Shown here piece after piece: positions 43,201-52,700 of a DNA stretch of 56,082 nt. The DNA is from Pseudomonas rhodesiae (GTDB taxonomy: Bacteria > Pseudomonadota > Gammaproteobacteria > Pseudomonadales > Pseudomonadaceae): assembly GCF_007858255.1 (NCBI RefSeq), contig NZ_VFEU01000032.1, positions 1 through 56,082 on the forward strand, in the 5' to 3' direction. Under the pieces are notes generated by a model. It saw only the letters and a program-made list of their open reading frames with translations, searched no databases and was not told the DNA's origin. The number at the start of each line of letters is the position of its first letter. Within the stretch, counting starts at the first letter, position 1. Made by a program: the position numbers and the translations under genes.

Positions 43201-43983
43201 ATGAAAAAGGTTCTGTTGTTTACCGCACTCGCCGCTGCCCTGACTGCCAGCTTCGCCCAGGCCAACGAGAAACTGGTGGTGGCCGCCACCCCAATCCCGC
43301 ATGCCGAGATCCTTGAGCTGGTCAAGCCAACCCTGGCCAAGGAAGGCGTGGACCTGGAAATCAAAGTATTCACTGACTACGTGCAGCCCAACGTGCAAGT
43401 CGCTGAAAAGCGCCTGGATGCCAACTACTTCCAGACCCTGCCGTACCTGGAAAACTTCAACAAGGGCAAGGGCACCAACCTGGTGACCGTGGTGGGCGTG
43501 CACGTTGAACCGTTCGGCGGTTACTCGAAAAAAATCAAGAAAATTGAAGAGCTGAAAGACGGCGCCACCGTGGCCATCCCGAACGAAGGCTCCAACAGCG
43601 GCCGTGCCCTGTTGCTGCTGCAGAAAGCCGGTGTGATCACCCTCAAAGACCCGACCAACGCCCTGGCTACACCGAAAGACATCGCCAGCAACCCGAAAAA
43701 CCTCAAATTCAAAGAGCTGGAATCGGCCTTGCTGCCCCGCGTGCTGGACCAGGTCGACCTGGACCTGATCAACACCAACTACGCCCTGGAAGCCGGCCTG
43801 AACCCGGCCAAAGACGCGCTGATCATCGAAGACGCCAAGTCGCCTTACGTGAACTTCCTGGTAGCCCGCCCGGACAACAAGGACAGCGATGCAATCCAGA
43901 AACTGTCCAAGGCCCTGACCAGCCCGGAAGTCAAAGCCTTCATCGAGAAGAAGTACAACGGTGCGGTCGTACCGGCGTTCTGA
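43201..43983 (+). CDS. MetQ/NlpA-family substrate-binding protein
   Basis: 260 residues. A signal peptide (VLLFTALAAALTASFAQA) without lipobox Cys, then the MetQ pattern: LVVAATPIPHAEILELVKP, VFTDYVQPNVQVAEKRLDANYFQ, and IPNEGSNSGRALLLLQKAGVI. It binds methionine or a related sulfur compound. Lack of the lipid anchor means it is free in the periplasm. No MetN/MetI genes are next to it in the window. A strong terminator follows, so the next ABC genes are a separate unit. AAGGAC precedes the ATG. Confidence 0.9.
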   Translation: MKKVLLFTALAAALTASFAQANEKLVVAATPIPHAEILELVKPTLAKEGVDLEIKVFTDYVQPNVQVAEKRLDANYFQTLPYLENFNKGKGTNLVTVVGVHVEPFGGYSKKIKKIEELKDGATVAIPNEGSNSGRALLLLQKAGVITLKDPTNALATPKDIASNPKNLKFKELESALLPRVLDQVDLDLINTNYALEAGLNPAKDALIIEDAKSPYVNFLVARPDNKDSDAIQKLSKALTSPEVKAFIEKKYNGAVVPAF

Positions 43984-44011
43984 TTTAAGCCAAAACCCCC
44001 TTCAAGGTTTC

Positions 44012-44046
44012 AACGCCGACGGCTTACATAGCGTCGGCGTTTTTTT
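44012..44046 (+). terminator. Terminator after the MetQ-like gene
   Basis: ACGCCGAC (44013-44020) and GTCGGCGT (44033-44040) form a perfect stem followed by six further T (seven including the stem's last T). Confidence 0.9.
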
Positions 44047-44072
44047 ATGTGTGGAATCTGGAGTGCAATCAA

Positions 44073-44118
44073 AATGTGGGAGGGGCGGTGCGACGATTCG
44101 ACTTGCCCCTCCCACATT
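44073..44118. repeat. REPIN, reverse complement of the one at 33.8 kb
   Basis: AATGTGGGAGGGG and CCCCTCCCACATT flank CGGTGCGACGATTCGACTTG. This is the 33765-33811 element in the other direction, with one base less. A decayed relative is at 52933-52964. Confidence 0.85.
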
Positions 44119-44150
44119 AGATCTTTATCTCACAGTGGAACTTCAGCGTG

Positions 44151-44237
44151 TCAGAGCGCGCGGCTATTGATCGCCCTGCGCAACGCCACCAACCATTTCA
44201 CCAGCTCCTGCGGATCAATCGGTTTCGCTTTGTTCAT
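44151..44237 (-). CDS. Possible 28-residue small protein
   Basis: The reading frame is MNKAKPIDPQELVKWL followed by VALRRAINSRAL and a stop. A GAGGG ribosome site stands about 10 nt before the ATG, and the composition (amphipathic helix with basic end) is protein-like. It lies between a REPIN and the promoter region of the amino-acid transporter, on the opposite strand. No family recognised; it could be chance, but the ribosome site favours a real small gene. Confidence 0.45.
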   Translation of the reverse strand: MNKAKPIDPQELVKWLVALRRAINSRAL

Positions 44238-44446
44238 TGTTTATTCCCTCGAAACACAGACCCCTCAACCATAGTCGCCACCCGTTCACTCCGCGAATCC
44301 CGAGGTTATCTTTTTGGGTGATATCAATATGCTATTTAGGTATTTAAATTTTACTTTTTATACCTTTAAAGTTCGTGCTACCCAGCGTTACCCACGTTGG
44401 CTTGGATAGCACGCGCCGCTCTACCCTGCGGCGTCATGGACTACAA
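44238..44446 (+). promoter_or_regulatory. AT-rich leader of the amino-acid ABC operon
   Basis: The stretch 44311-44372 is strongly AT-rich amid GC-rich DNA. It begins TTTTTGGGTGAT, similar to the oscA-type motif, and contains AGGTAT (44338) and ATACCT (44361), an inverted pair. A promoter and a regulator site are likely; the exact boxes are unclear. Confidence 0.4.
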
Positions 44447-45112
44447 ATGACCTTCGATTTCGCTTTTATCCTCAGCACTCTGCCGGCGTTTTTGAACGCT
44501 GTGGGTGTCACGCTGCAAGTGGGCCTGATCGCCATAGCCACCTCCTTGCTGGTGGCGCTGATCAACGCGGCGCTGCTGGTGTTCCGCACGCCGTACCTGT
44601 CGCGCCTGGTGGCGTTGTACGTCGAGCTGGCGCGCAACACCCCGCTGCTGATCCAGCTGTTTTTCGTGTACTTCGCCTTGCCTGCCCTGGGCGTGAATAT
44701 CTCCGGGTTTTGGGCCGCGATCATCACCATGACGTTTCTTGGCGGCGCCTACCTCACGGAAGTGCTGCGCGCCGGCGTGGAAGCGGTGCCGCTGGCGCAG
44801 ATCGAGTCGGGCAAGTCCATCGGCCTGTCCGACTGGCAACTGCTGCGCCATGTGATCCTGCCCCAGGCCGGCATTCTCAGCCTGCCGGCACTGTTCGCCA
44901 ATTTCATCTTTTTGCTCAAGGAGACCACCGTAGTTTCTGCGGTGGCGGTGCCGGAAATTCTTTACACCACCAAGAGCTACATCGCCCTCTATTACAAAAC
45001 CTACGAAATGCTCGCCGTGCTGACGCTGATTTGCGTGCTGTTGTTTTTACCGCTGTCACTGCTGCTCAGCCGCTTGGAAAGGAGGCTCCAGCATGGCCAG
45101 TTCGGGTCTTGA
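44447..45112 (+). CDS. Polar amino-acid ABC transporter permease, first subunit
   Basis: 221 residues with about five membrane segments, HisMQ type. Marks: VELARNTPLLIQLFFVYFALP and the coupling loop QIESGKSIGLSDWQLLRHV. Together with the next permease, the ATPase and the lipoprotein it imports a polar amino acid, perhaps cystine or another sulfur amino acid, given the neighbours. The ATG at 44447 overlaps the stop of a 4-codon open stretch (ATGGACTACAAATGA). Its end overlaps the next gene by 20 nt. Confidence 0.88.
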   Translation: MTFDFAFILSTLPAFLNAVGVTLQVGLIAIATSLLVALINAALLVFRTPYLSRLVALYVELARNTPLLIQLFFVYFALPALGVNISGFWAAIITMTFLGGAYLTEVLRAGVEAVPLAQIESGKSIGLSDWQLLRHVILPQAGILSLPALFANFIFLLKETTVVSAVAVPEILYTTKSYIALYYKTYEMLAVLTLICVLLFLPLSLLLSRLERRLQHGQFGS

Positions 45113-45752
45113 ATTGTTGTGGGTGTCGTTGCCGCAACTGGGTAAGGGCGCCGCGCAGACCTTGTCGATCTCGGTGCTGAGCATCGTTTTCAGCACCCTG
45201 GGCGGCGTGCTGTATGGCGTGCTGCGTACCTTGAATAACAAGGCGATCAACGCGGTGCTGCGCGTCTATCTGGAACTGTTCCGCGCGATTCCGGTGTTGG
45301 TGTGGTTGTACCTGTTGTTTTTCGGGTTGCCGATTTTCTTCGGCCTCAGCCTCCCCAGTTTCTGGTGCGCGGTGCTGGTGCTATCGCTGTGGGGCGCCAG
45401 CGAAGTCGGTGAGGTAGTGCGTGGCGCCCTGCACTCGTTGCCCCGCGGCCAGCGCGAGGCGGGCTTGTCGATTGGTTTGTCGGCGCCGCAGTTGTACGGC
45501 TACGTGCTGCTGCCACAGGCACTTAAACGCATGACCCCGCCGACCATCAACGTCTACACCCGCATCATCAAGACCAGCTCCCTGGCAGTGCTGATCGGCG
45601 TGGTGGACGTGATCAAGGTCGGCCAGCAAATCATCGAGCGCACCTATGAGTCGGTGTTGATCTACGGCGCGCTGTTTCTGTTTTTCTTCCTTATTTGCTA
45701 CCCGTTGTCGGCCGCCTCCAAGGTGCTGGAACGGCGCTGGGCCCAAGCATGA
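45093..45752 (+). CDS. Polar amino-acid ABC transporter permease, second subunit
   Basis: 219 residues, five membrane segments. Marks: LELFRAIPVLVWLYLLFFGLP and coupling loop REAGLSIGLSAPQLYGYVLL. It pairs with the first permease. GGAGG lies 8 nt before the ATG at 45093. The end overlaps the ATPase start by 4 nt. Confidence 0.9.
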   Translation: MASSGLELLWVSLPQLGKGAAQTLSISVLSIVFSTLGGVLYGVLRTLNNKAINAVLRVYLELFRAIPVLVWLYLLFFGLPIFFGLSLPSFWCAVLVLSLWGASEVGEVVRGALHSLPRGQREAGLSIGLSAPQLYGYVLLPQALKRMTPPTINVYTRIIKTSSLAVLIGVVDVIKVGQQIIERTYESVLIYGALFLFFFLICYPLSAASKVLERRWAQA

Positions 45753-46525
45753 GCGCATTGATCGAGTTTCAGGGTTTCAACAAATTCTTCGGCGAGCAGC
45801 AGGTACTCAAGGGCATCGACCTGAGCGTGCACAGCGGCGAAGTGGTGGTGATCCTCGGCCCCAGCGGCTGCGGCAAAAGCACCTTGCTGCGCTGCCTCAA
45901 CGGCCTGGAAGTGGCCGACGGCGGCAGCTTGCGGTTTGCCGGCCAGGAGCTGTTGGATAAAAACACCGACTGGCGCCAGGTGCGGCAGGACATCGGCATG
46001 GTGTTCCAGAGCTACCACTTGTTCCCGCACATGAGTGTGCTCGACAACCTGCTGCTCGGCCCGCTGAAAGTGCAAAAACGCAACCTGCACGAAGCCCGCG
46101 AGCAGGCTGAACAACTGTTGGCGCGTGTCGGCCTGGCGGACAAGCGCGACGCCTTCCCGCGTCAGCTCTCCGGCGGTCAGCAGCAACGTATCGCCATCGT
46201 CCGCTCGTTGTGCATGAACCCCCAGGTCATGCTGTTTGACGAAGTCACCGCGGCCCTCGACCCGGAGATGGTCAAGGAAGTACTGGAGGTGATCCAGGGC
46301 CTGGCCCGCGAAGGTATGACGCTGCTGATCGTCACCCACGAAATGGCCTTCGCCCGCGCCGTCGCCGACCGCGTGGTGTTCATGGAGGCCGGTCGCATTC
46401 TCGAACACAACACCCCCGAGGCATTCTTTACGAACCCGCAGACCGCACGCGCGCAGCAGTTTCTGGAGAAGTTCTCCTTTGTTTCAACACTGCCCAAGAA
46501 GATCAAGGAACTGGAACTGCTATGA
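45749..46525 (+). CDS. Polar amino-acid ABC transporter ATPase
   Basis: 258 residues. Walker A GPSGCGKST, signature LSGGQQQR, Walker B VMLFDEVTAALD, and switch His in IVTHEMAFAR. The usual LFDEPTSALD reads LFDEVTAALD, a small change. Start by ATGA overlap with the permease; the end overlaps the binding-protein start by 4 nt. Confidence 0.92.
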   Translation: MSALIEFQGFNKFFGEQQVLKGIDLSVHSGEVVVILGPSGCGKSTLLRCLNGLEVADGGSLRFAGQELLDKNTDWRQVRQDIGMVFQSYHLFPHMSVLDNLLLGPLKVQKRNLHEAREQAEQLLARVGLADKRDAFPRQLSGGQQQRIAIVRSLCMNPQVMLFDEVTAALDPEMVKEVLEVIQGLAREGMTLLIVTHEMAFARAVADRVVFMEAGRILEHNTPEAFFTNPQTARAQQFLEKFSFVSTLPKKIKELELL

Positions 46526-47373
46526 AAAAACTACTACTGCCCCTATTGGCCGTCGCCCTGCTGGTCGGCTGCGATAAAAAGGCCGAAGAGCCTGCAAAAC
46601 CTGTGGCTGCTGCGAGTTACATCGACAAAATCAAGGCGCGCGACAAGCTGATCGTCGGCGTATTCACTGACAAACCGCCGTTCGGCTTTGTGGACGAGGC
46701 CGGGCGCTACGTCGGCTTCGATACCGATATTGGCCGTCGTTTCGCCAAGGACCTGCTGGGCGATGAGAACAAAGTCGAATTCGTCGCGGTGGAGCCGGCC
46801 AGCCGTATTCCGTTCCTGCAAAGCGACAAGGTCGACCTGATCCTGGCCAACATGACCGTCACCCCGGAGCGCAAGGAAGCGGTGGACTTCACCCACCCCA
46901 ACCTGAAAGTCGCGGTGCAGGCTTTGGTGCCCAACGATAGCCCGGTCAAGCACCTGGATGACCTGGCGACCCGCACCCTCATCGTCACCACCGGCACCAC
47001 CGCCGATATTTGGCTGACCAAAAACCACCCGGACTGGAAACTGCTCAAGTTCGAGAAGAACTCAGAATCCCTGCAAGCGCTGGCGGCCGGTCGCGGCGAT
47101 GCCTACGCCCAGGACAACCTGGTGCTGTTCAGCTGGGCCAAGCAGAACCCAGGCTACCGCGTGCTGGAAGAGAAGCTCGGCGACGAGGCGCCAATCGCGC
47201 CGGCAGTGAAGAAGGGCAATATCGAACTGCGTGATTGGGTGAACGCCGAGTTGGCGAAGTTGGGCGAGGAGAAATTTCTGCTCAAACTGTATGACCAATA
47301 CGTACGTAAAGAACTCAGCGATGACACCCCGCCTGACAGTGTGATTGTCGAAGGCGGCAAATGGCAGGGCTAG
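46522..47373 (+). CDS. Amino-acid-binding lipoprotein of the ABC transporter
   Basis: 283 residues. Lipoprotein signal with C17 in ALLVGC, then the SBP_bac_3 fold: LIVGVFTDKPPFGFVDEAGR, GFDTDIGRRFAKDLLGD, DLILANMTVTPERKEAVDF. It delivers a polar amino acid to the permease pair. Ligand not certain. It is the last gene of the operon and is followed by a full REPIN. Confidence 0.92.
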   Translation: MKKLLLPLLAVALLVGCDKKAEEPAKPVAAASYIDKIKARDKLIVGVFTDKPPFGFVDEAGRYVGFDTDIGRRFAKDLLGDENKVEFVAVEPASRIPFLQSDKVDLILANMTVTPERKEAVDFTHPNLKVAVQALVPNDSPVKHLDDLATRTLIVTTGTTADIWLTKNHPDWKLLKFEKNSESLQALAAGRGDAYAQDNLVLFSWAKQNPGYRVLEEKLGDEAPIAPAVKKGNIELRDWVNAELAKLGEEKFLLKLYDQYVRKELSDDTPPDSVIVEGGKWQG

Positions 47374-47397
47374 TTCTGCGCTGACTGTTGTACCGCT

Positions 47398-47470
47398 ATC
47401 GGGGGCAAGCCCCCTCCCACATTTGAATGTATTCATAAATCAAAGTGTGGGAGGGGGCTTGCCCCCGATG
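47398..47470. repeat. REPIN (two inverted REP units)
   Basis: ATCGGGGGCAAGCCCCCTCC (47398-47417, continuing CACATT) and the inverted unit GTGTGGGAGGGGGCTTGCCC (from 47445, continuing CCGAT) form a pair of palindromes about 73 bp long in total. Typical of intergenic REPINs in the P. fluorescens group, moved by a RAYT transposase coded elsewhere. Confidence 0.92.
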
Positions 47471-47581
47471 TGGCCGGTGAAATCACCTCAATACTCTCTT
47501 CCCCATGCAGATAAGGAACCCTGATCTAAGCTGACAGTCGCATACACACTGGCACGTCGGCATCACGCAAAAGGAGACTGC

Positions 47582-48664
47582 ATGGGCGGTCGTATTTCCA
47601 CTTGTATATTCGGTCTTGGCTTAGTCGCGTTCTTGAGCGGTTGCGGTCAGGAAAACACCGAGCCCAAGGCGCATTCCCGGGTGTTTGTGCAAACCGTGGA
47701 GCCAACGGATTTTGCTGCGGCGGTCACGCTGACCGGGGATATCCAGGCGCGGGTGCAAACCGATCTGTCCTTTCGCGTGGGCGGCAAGATCATCCAGCGC
47801 ATGGTGGATGTGGGCGACCGCGTCAGCGCCAAGCAAGTGCTGGCCAGGCTCGATCCCAAAGACTTGCAGACCAACGTCGATTCGGCCCAGGCCCAGGTCG
47901 TGGCTGAACAGGCGCGGGTCAAGCAGACAGCGGCGGCCTTTGTGCGCCAGGAAAAGCTCCTGCCCAAGGGCTACACCAGCCGCAGCGAATACGACTCGGC
48001 CCAGGCGGCGTTGCGCAGCAGCCAAAGCGCTTTGGCCGCCGCCCAGGCGCAACTGGCCAATGCCCGTGAACAACTGGGCTACACCGCGCTGGTGGCCGAT
48101 GCGCCAGGTGTGATCACCGCGCGCCAGGCCGAGGTAGGCCAAGTGGTGCAGGCCACCGTGCCGATTTTCAGCCTGGCCCGCGACGGCGAGCGCGATGCGG
48201 TGTTCAACGTATATGAATCGCTGCTGGTCGAACCGTCGACCGATACGCCGATCACCGTCAGCCTGCTGGACAACCCAAGCATTCAGGTGCAGGGCAAGGT
48301 GCGCGAAGTCACCCCCGCCGTGGCCGCCAACACCGGCACCGTGCAGGTGAAAATCGCCCTGCAATCGCTGCCCGAGGGCATGCGATTAGGCTCGGTAGTC
48401 AGCGCCACCGCCAATGGCCCGGCCAAGGCCAGTGTGGAACTGCCGTGGTCGGCCCTCACCAAGGACCTCAACGAACCGGCGGTGTGGCTGGTGGACGGCG
48501 ACGGCAAGGTGCAGCTGCATAAAGTCACCGTGGCCCGCTATCTCACTGGCAAAGTCATCCTCAGCGAGGGCCTCAAGGGTGGCGATAAAGTCGTGGTGGC
48601 CGGCGGGCAATTGTTGCACCCCGGTATGCAGGTCGAGATTGCCCAGCCAGGAGCCCAGCCATGA
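47582..48664 (+). CDS. triA: RND membrane fusion protein 1 (TriA-like)
   Basis: 360 residues. Lipoprotein signal with C21 (AFLSGC), then lipoyl and hairpin domains (LSFRVGGKIIQRMVDVGDRV; GYTALVADAPGVITARQAEV). Two adaptor genes followed by one RND gene, without an outer-membrane gene, is the layout of triABC (PA0156-PA0158), which in P. aeruginosa uses OpmH and exports triclosan (from memory). AAAGGAG stands before the ATG. Its end overlaps the next gene by 4 nt. Confidence 0.88.
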   Translation: MGGRISTCIFGLGLVAFLSGCGQENTEPKAHSRVFVQTVEPTDFAAAVTLTGDIQARVQTDLSFRVGGKIIQRMVDVGDRVSAKQVLARLDPKDLQTNVDSAQAQVVAEQARVKQTAAAFVRQEKLLPKGYTSRSEYDSAQAALRSSQSALAAAQAQLANAREQLGYTALVADAPGVITARQAEVGQVVQATVPIFSLARDGERDAVFNVYESLLVEPSTDTPITVSLLDNPSIQVQGKVREVTPAVAANTGTVQVKIALQSLPEGMRLGSVVSATANGPAKASVELPWSALTKDLNEPAVWLVDGDGKVQLHKVTVARYLTGKVILSEGLKGGDKVVVAGGQLLHPGMQVEIAQPGAQP

Positions 48665-49731
48665 AGCGTCTGGTATTGATGCTCGCCGCCGGCCTGTTGC
48701 TGGCGGCCTGCTCCAAAGAAGAGCCCGCGCCCGAGCCGGTGCGCCCGGTGCTGTCGATGCAAGTGAAGGCTGAAGACCAAGAAAACCTCGGCCGCTTCGC
48801 CGGCACCATCCAGGCCCGTTACGAAAGTAACCTGGGCTTTCGTGTGCCCGGCCGCATCGCCCGCCGCCTGGTGGATGTGGGCGCCGAAGTGGAGAAGGGT
48901 GCCTTGCTGGCCGTGCTTGACCCCACCGACCAGCAGAACCAGTTGCGCGCCGCCCAGGGCGACCTGGCGCGGGTGCAGGCGCAATTTATCAATGCCCAGG
49001 CCAATGCCCGCCGCCAGCAGGAACTGTTCAACCGTGGCGTCGGCGCCCAGGCCCAGTTGGATGTGGCCCTGACCGACCTGAAAACCACCCAAGCCTCCCT
49101 CGACCAGGCTCAGGCCTCGGTCAACCAGGCCAAGGATCAGCTCAATTACGCCGAACTGCGCACCGACCACGCCGGCATCGTCACCGCCTGGAATGCCGAG
49201 GCCGGCCAGGTGGTCAGCGCCGGCCAACAAGTGGTAACCCTGGCGCGCCCGGATATCAAGGAAGCGGTGATCGACCTGCCCGCCGGCCTGGCCGAGCGCC
49301 TGCCGCCGGATGGGGTGTTTCTGGTTGCCGGGCAACTGGACCCGAGCGTCAATACCACCGCCACCGTGCGTGAAATCGAGCCCCAGGCCCAGAGCGCCAC
49401 GCGCACCCGTCGCGCGCGCCTGACGCTGGCCGAAACACCACCAGCGTTCCGCCTCGGCACCGCCATCAGCGTCACCCTGAGCACCGCCATTGAGCCGCGC
49501 ATCGAGCTGCCGGTGAGCGCCTTGCAGGAGGTGGACGGCGCCACTCGCATCTGGCTGCTCGACACGCAAAACCAGAGCGTGCAGCCGCGCGACGTCACGG
49601 TGATCAGCCGCGAGGCCGGCAGCGCCTTGATCAGCGGCGGCGTCAAACCCGGCGAGCGCATCGTCACCGCCGGCGTGAACAGCCTGAAGCCCGGGCAGAA
49701 AGTCAAAATCGACGAGGACAGCCCGCGATGA
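48661..49731 (+). CDS. triB: RND membrane fusion protein 2 (TriB-like)
   Basis: 356 residues. Lipoprotein signal with C17 (LLLAAC), then NLGFRVPGRIARRLVDVGAE and DHAGIVTAWNAEAGQVV around a long helical hairpin (about 95-165). The two adaptors have diverged, and in TriABC both are needed together. Coupled by 4-nt overlaps to triA and triC. Confidence 0.88.
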   Translation: MKRLVLMLAAGLLLAACSKEEPAPEPVRPVLSMQVKAEDQENLGRFAGTIQARYESNLGFRVPGRIARRLVDVGAEVEKGALLAVLDPTDQQNQLRAAQGDLARVQAQFINAQANARRQQELFNRGVGAQAQLDVALTDLKTTQASLDQAQASVNQAKDQLNYAELRTDHAGIVTAWNAEAGQVVSAGQQVVTLARPDIKEAVIDLPAGLAERLPPDGVFLVAGQLDPSVNTTATVREIEPQAQSATRTRRARLTLAETPPAFRLGTAISVTLSTAIEPRIELPVSALQEVDGATRIWLLDTQNQSVQPRDVTVISREAGSALISGGVKPGERIVTAGVNSLKPGQKVKIDEDSPR

Positions 49732-52700
49732 AAGGCAGCTTCAACTTATCCGACTGGGCCCTCAAGCATCAGTCCTTCGTCTGGTACCTGATGTTCGTCG
49801 CGCTGCTGATGGGCGTGTTCTCCTACATGAACCTGGGGCGCGAAGAAGACCCGTCGTTCACCATCAAGACCATGGTGATCCAGACTCGCTGGCCGGGCGC
49901 AACCCAAGAAGAAACCCTCAAGCAGGTCACCGACCGCATCGAGAAAAAACTCGAAGAACTCGACTCTCTGGATTACGTGAAAAGCTACACGCGGCCAGGC
50001 GAGTCCACGGTGTTCGTATTCCTCAAGGACACCACCAGCGCCAAGGCCATCCCCGAAATCTGGTACCAGGTGCGCAAGAAGATCGACGATATTCGCGGCA
50101 CCTTCCCCCAAGGCTTGCAGGGGCCATCGTTCAACGATGAGTTCGGTGACGTGTTCGGGTCGGTGTACGCCTTTACCGGCGACGGCCTGTCGATGCGTCA
50201 ACTGCGCGACTACGTGGAACAGGTGCGTGCCGAAATCCGGGCAGTGCCGGGGCTGGGCAAGGTCGAGATGATCGGCCAGCAGGACGAAGTGATTTACCTG
50301 AATTTCTCCACGCGCAAACTGGCGGCCCTGGGTATCGACCAGCGCCAAGTGGTGCAGAGCCTGCAATCCCAGAACGCCGTGACCCCGGCCGGGGTGATCG
50401 AAGCCGGACCGGAGCGTATCTCGGTGCGCACCTCGGGGCAGTTCGCCTCGGAGAAGGACCTGGCCGACGTCAACCTGCGCCTCAACGACCGTTTCTATCG
50501 CCTGGCGGATATCGCCGAGATCAGCCGTGGCTACGTCGACCCGGCGCGGCCGATGTTCCGTTTCAACGGCCAGCCCGCCATCGGGTTGGCCATCGCCATG
50601 CAGAAGGGCGGCAATATCCAGTCGTTCGGCAAAGCCCTGCATGAGCGCATGGACGAGCTGACCGCCGACCTGCCGGTGGGCGTCGGCGTGCATAAGGTTT
50701 CCGACCAGGCCGAAGTGGTGGAAGAAGCCGTGGGCGGCTTTACCAGTGCGTTGTTCGAGGCGGTGATCATCGTGCTGGTGGTGAGCTTTATCAGTCTCGG
50801 TCTGCGTGCCGGGCTGGTGGTGGCGTGTTCGATTCCGCTGGTGCTGGCGCTGGTGTTCGTGTTCATGGAATACAGCGGCATCACCATGCAGCGCGTGTCG
50901 CTGGGGGCGTTGATCATCGCCCTCGGCCTGTTGGTGGATGACGCGATGATCACCGTGGAGATGATGATCACGCGCCTGGAAAAAGGCGAAACCAAGGCCC
51001 AGGCGGCCACGTACGCTTACACCTCGACCGCGTTCCCGATGCTCACCGGTACGCTGGTCACCGTGGCCGGCTTTGTGCCCATCGGCCTCAATGCCAGCTC
51101 GGCGGGGGAATACACCTTCACCCTGTTCGCGGTGATCGCCGTGGCGATGCTGGTGTCGTGGGTGGTGGCGGTGTTGTTTGCGCCGGTGATCGGCGTGCAT
51201 ATCCTCAGCGCCAATGTGAAGCCGCACAACGCCGAGCCTGGGCGCATTGGCCGGGGTTTCAATCGCGGCATGCTGTGGGCGATGCGCAACCGCTGGTGGG
51301 CCATCGGCATCACCGTGGGGCTGTTCGTGGCGTCGGTGTTCTCCATGCAGTTCGTGCAGAACCAGTTCTTCCCGTCGTCGGATCGCCCTGAAATCCTGGT
51401 GGACCTCAACCTGCCGCAGAACGCTTCGATCAACGAGACGCGCAAGGCCGTCGACCGCCTGGAAGCGATCATCAAGGACGACCCGGACATCGCCCGCTGG
51501 AGCACTTACATCGGCCAGGGCGCGATTCGTTTCTACCTGCCCCTCGACCAGCAACTGGAAAACCCTTACTACGCACAGTTGGTGATCGTCAGCAAAGGCC
51601 TGGAAGAGCGCGGCGCGTTGATCGCACGCCTGCAGAAGCGTCTGCGCGATGACTTCGTCGGTATCGGCAGTTATGTGCAGCCGCTGGAAATGGGCCCGCC
51701 GGTGGGGCGTCCGATTCAATATCGGGTGTCCGGCAAAGACACCGACCAGGTACGCAAACACGCCATCGAACTGGCGACCCTGCTGGATAAAAACACCCAC
51801 TTGGGCGAGATCATTTACGACTGGAACGAGCCGGGCAAAGTGCTGCGCATCGATATCGCCCAGGACAAGGCGCGGCAACTGGGGCTGTCCTCCGAAGATG
51901 TCGCGCAGTTGATGAACAGCGTAGTCAGCGGCGCCTCGGTGACCCAAGTGCACGACGATATCTACCTGATCAACGTGGTCGGCCGCGCCGAAGACGCCGA
52001 GCGCGGCACGCCGGAAACCCTGCAGAATTTGCAGATCGTCACGCCCAACGGCACGTCGATCCCGCTGCTGGCGTTTGCCACCGTGCGCTATGAGCTGGAG
52101 CAGCCGCTGGTGTGGCGTCGCGACCGCTTGCCGACCATCACCATCAAGGCCTCGGTGCGCGATGAGATGCAGCCGACCGACCTGGTCAAGCAGCTCAAGC
52201 CGGAGATCGACAAATTCAGCGCCGGCCTGCCGGTGGGTTACAAAGTCGCCACCGGCGGTACCGTGGAAGAAAGCGGCAAGGCCCAGGGCCCGATCGCCAG
52301 CGTGGTGCCGCTGATGCTGTTTTTGATGGCGACGTTCCTGATGATCCAGTTGCACAGCGTGCAGAAGATGTTCCTGGTGGCCAGTGTCGCACCGCTGGGG
52401 CTGATCGGCGTAGTGTTGGCCCTGATTCCCACCGGCACGCCCATGGGCTTTGTGGCGATCCTCGGCATCCTGGCGTTGATCGGCATCATCATCCGTAACT
52501 CGGTGATCCTGGTGACGCAGATCGACGCCTATGAGCGCGACGGCTACACGCCGTGGGACGCGGTGGTGGAGGCCACCGAGCACCGCCGTCGGCCGATTCT
52601 GCTCACGGCCGCTGCGGCGAGCCTGGGCATGATCCCGATTGCCCGCGAAGTGTTCTGGGGGCCGATGGCGTACGCGATGATCGGCGGCATCATCATCGCC

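Noticed and set aside
44435..44449. Four-codon open stretch ATGGACTACAAATGA overlapping the permease start, possible leader peptide
   Set aside because: No ribosome site and too short to judge; kept only as a remark in the permease entry.
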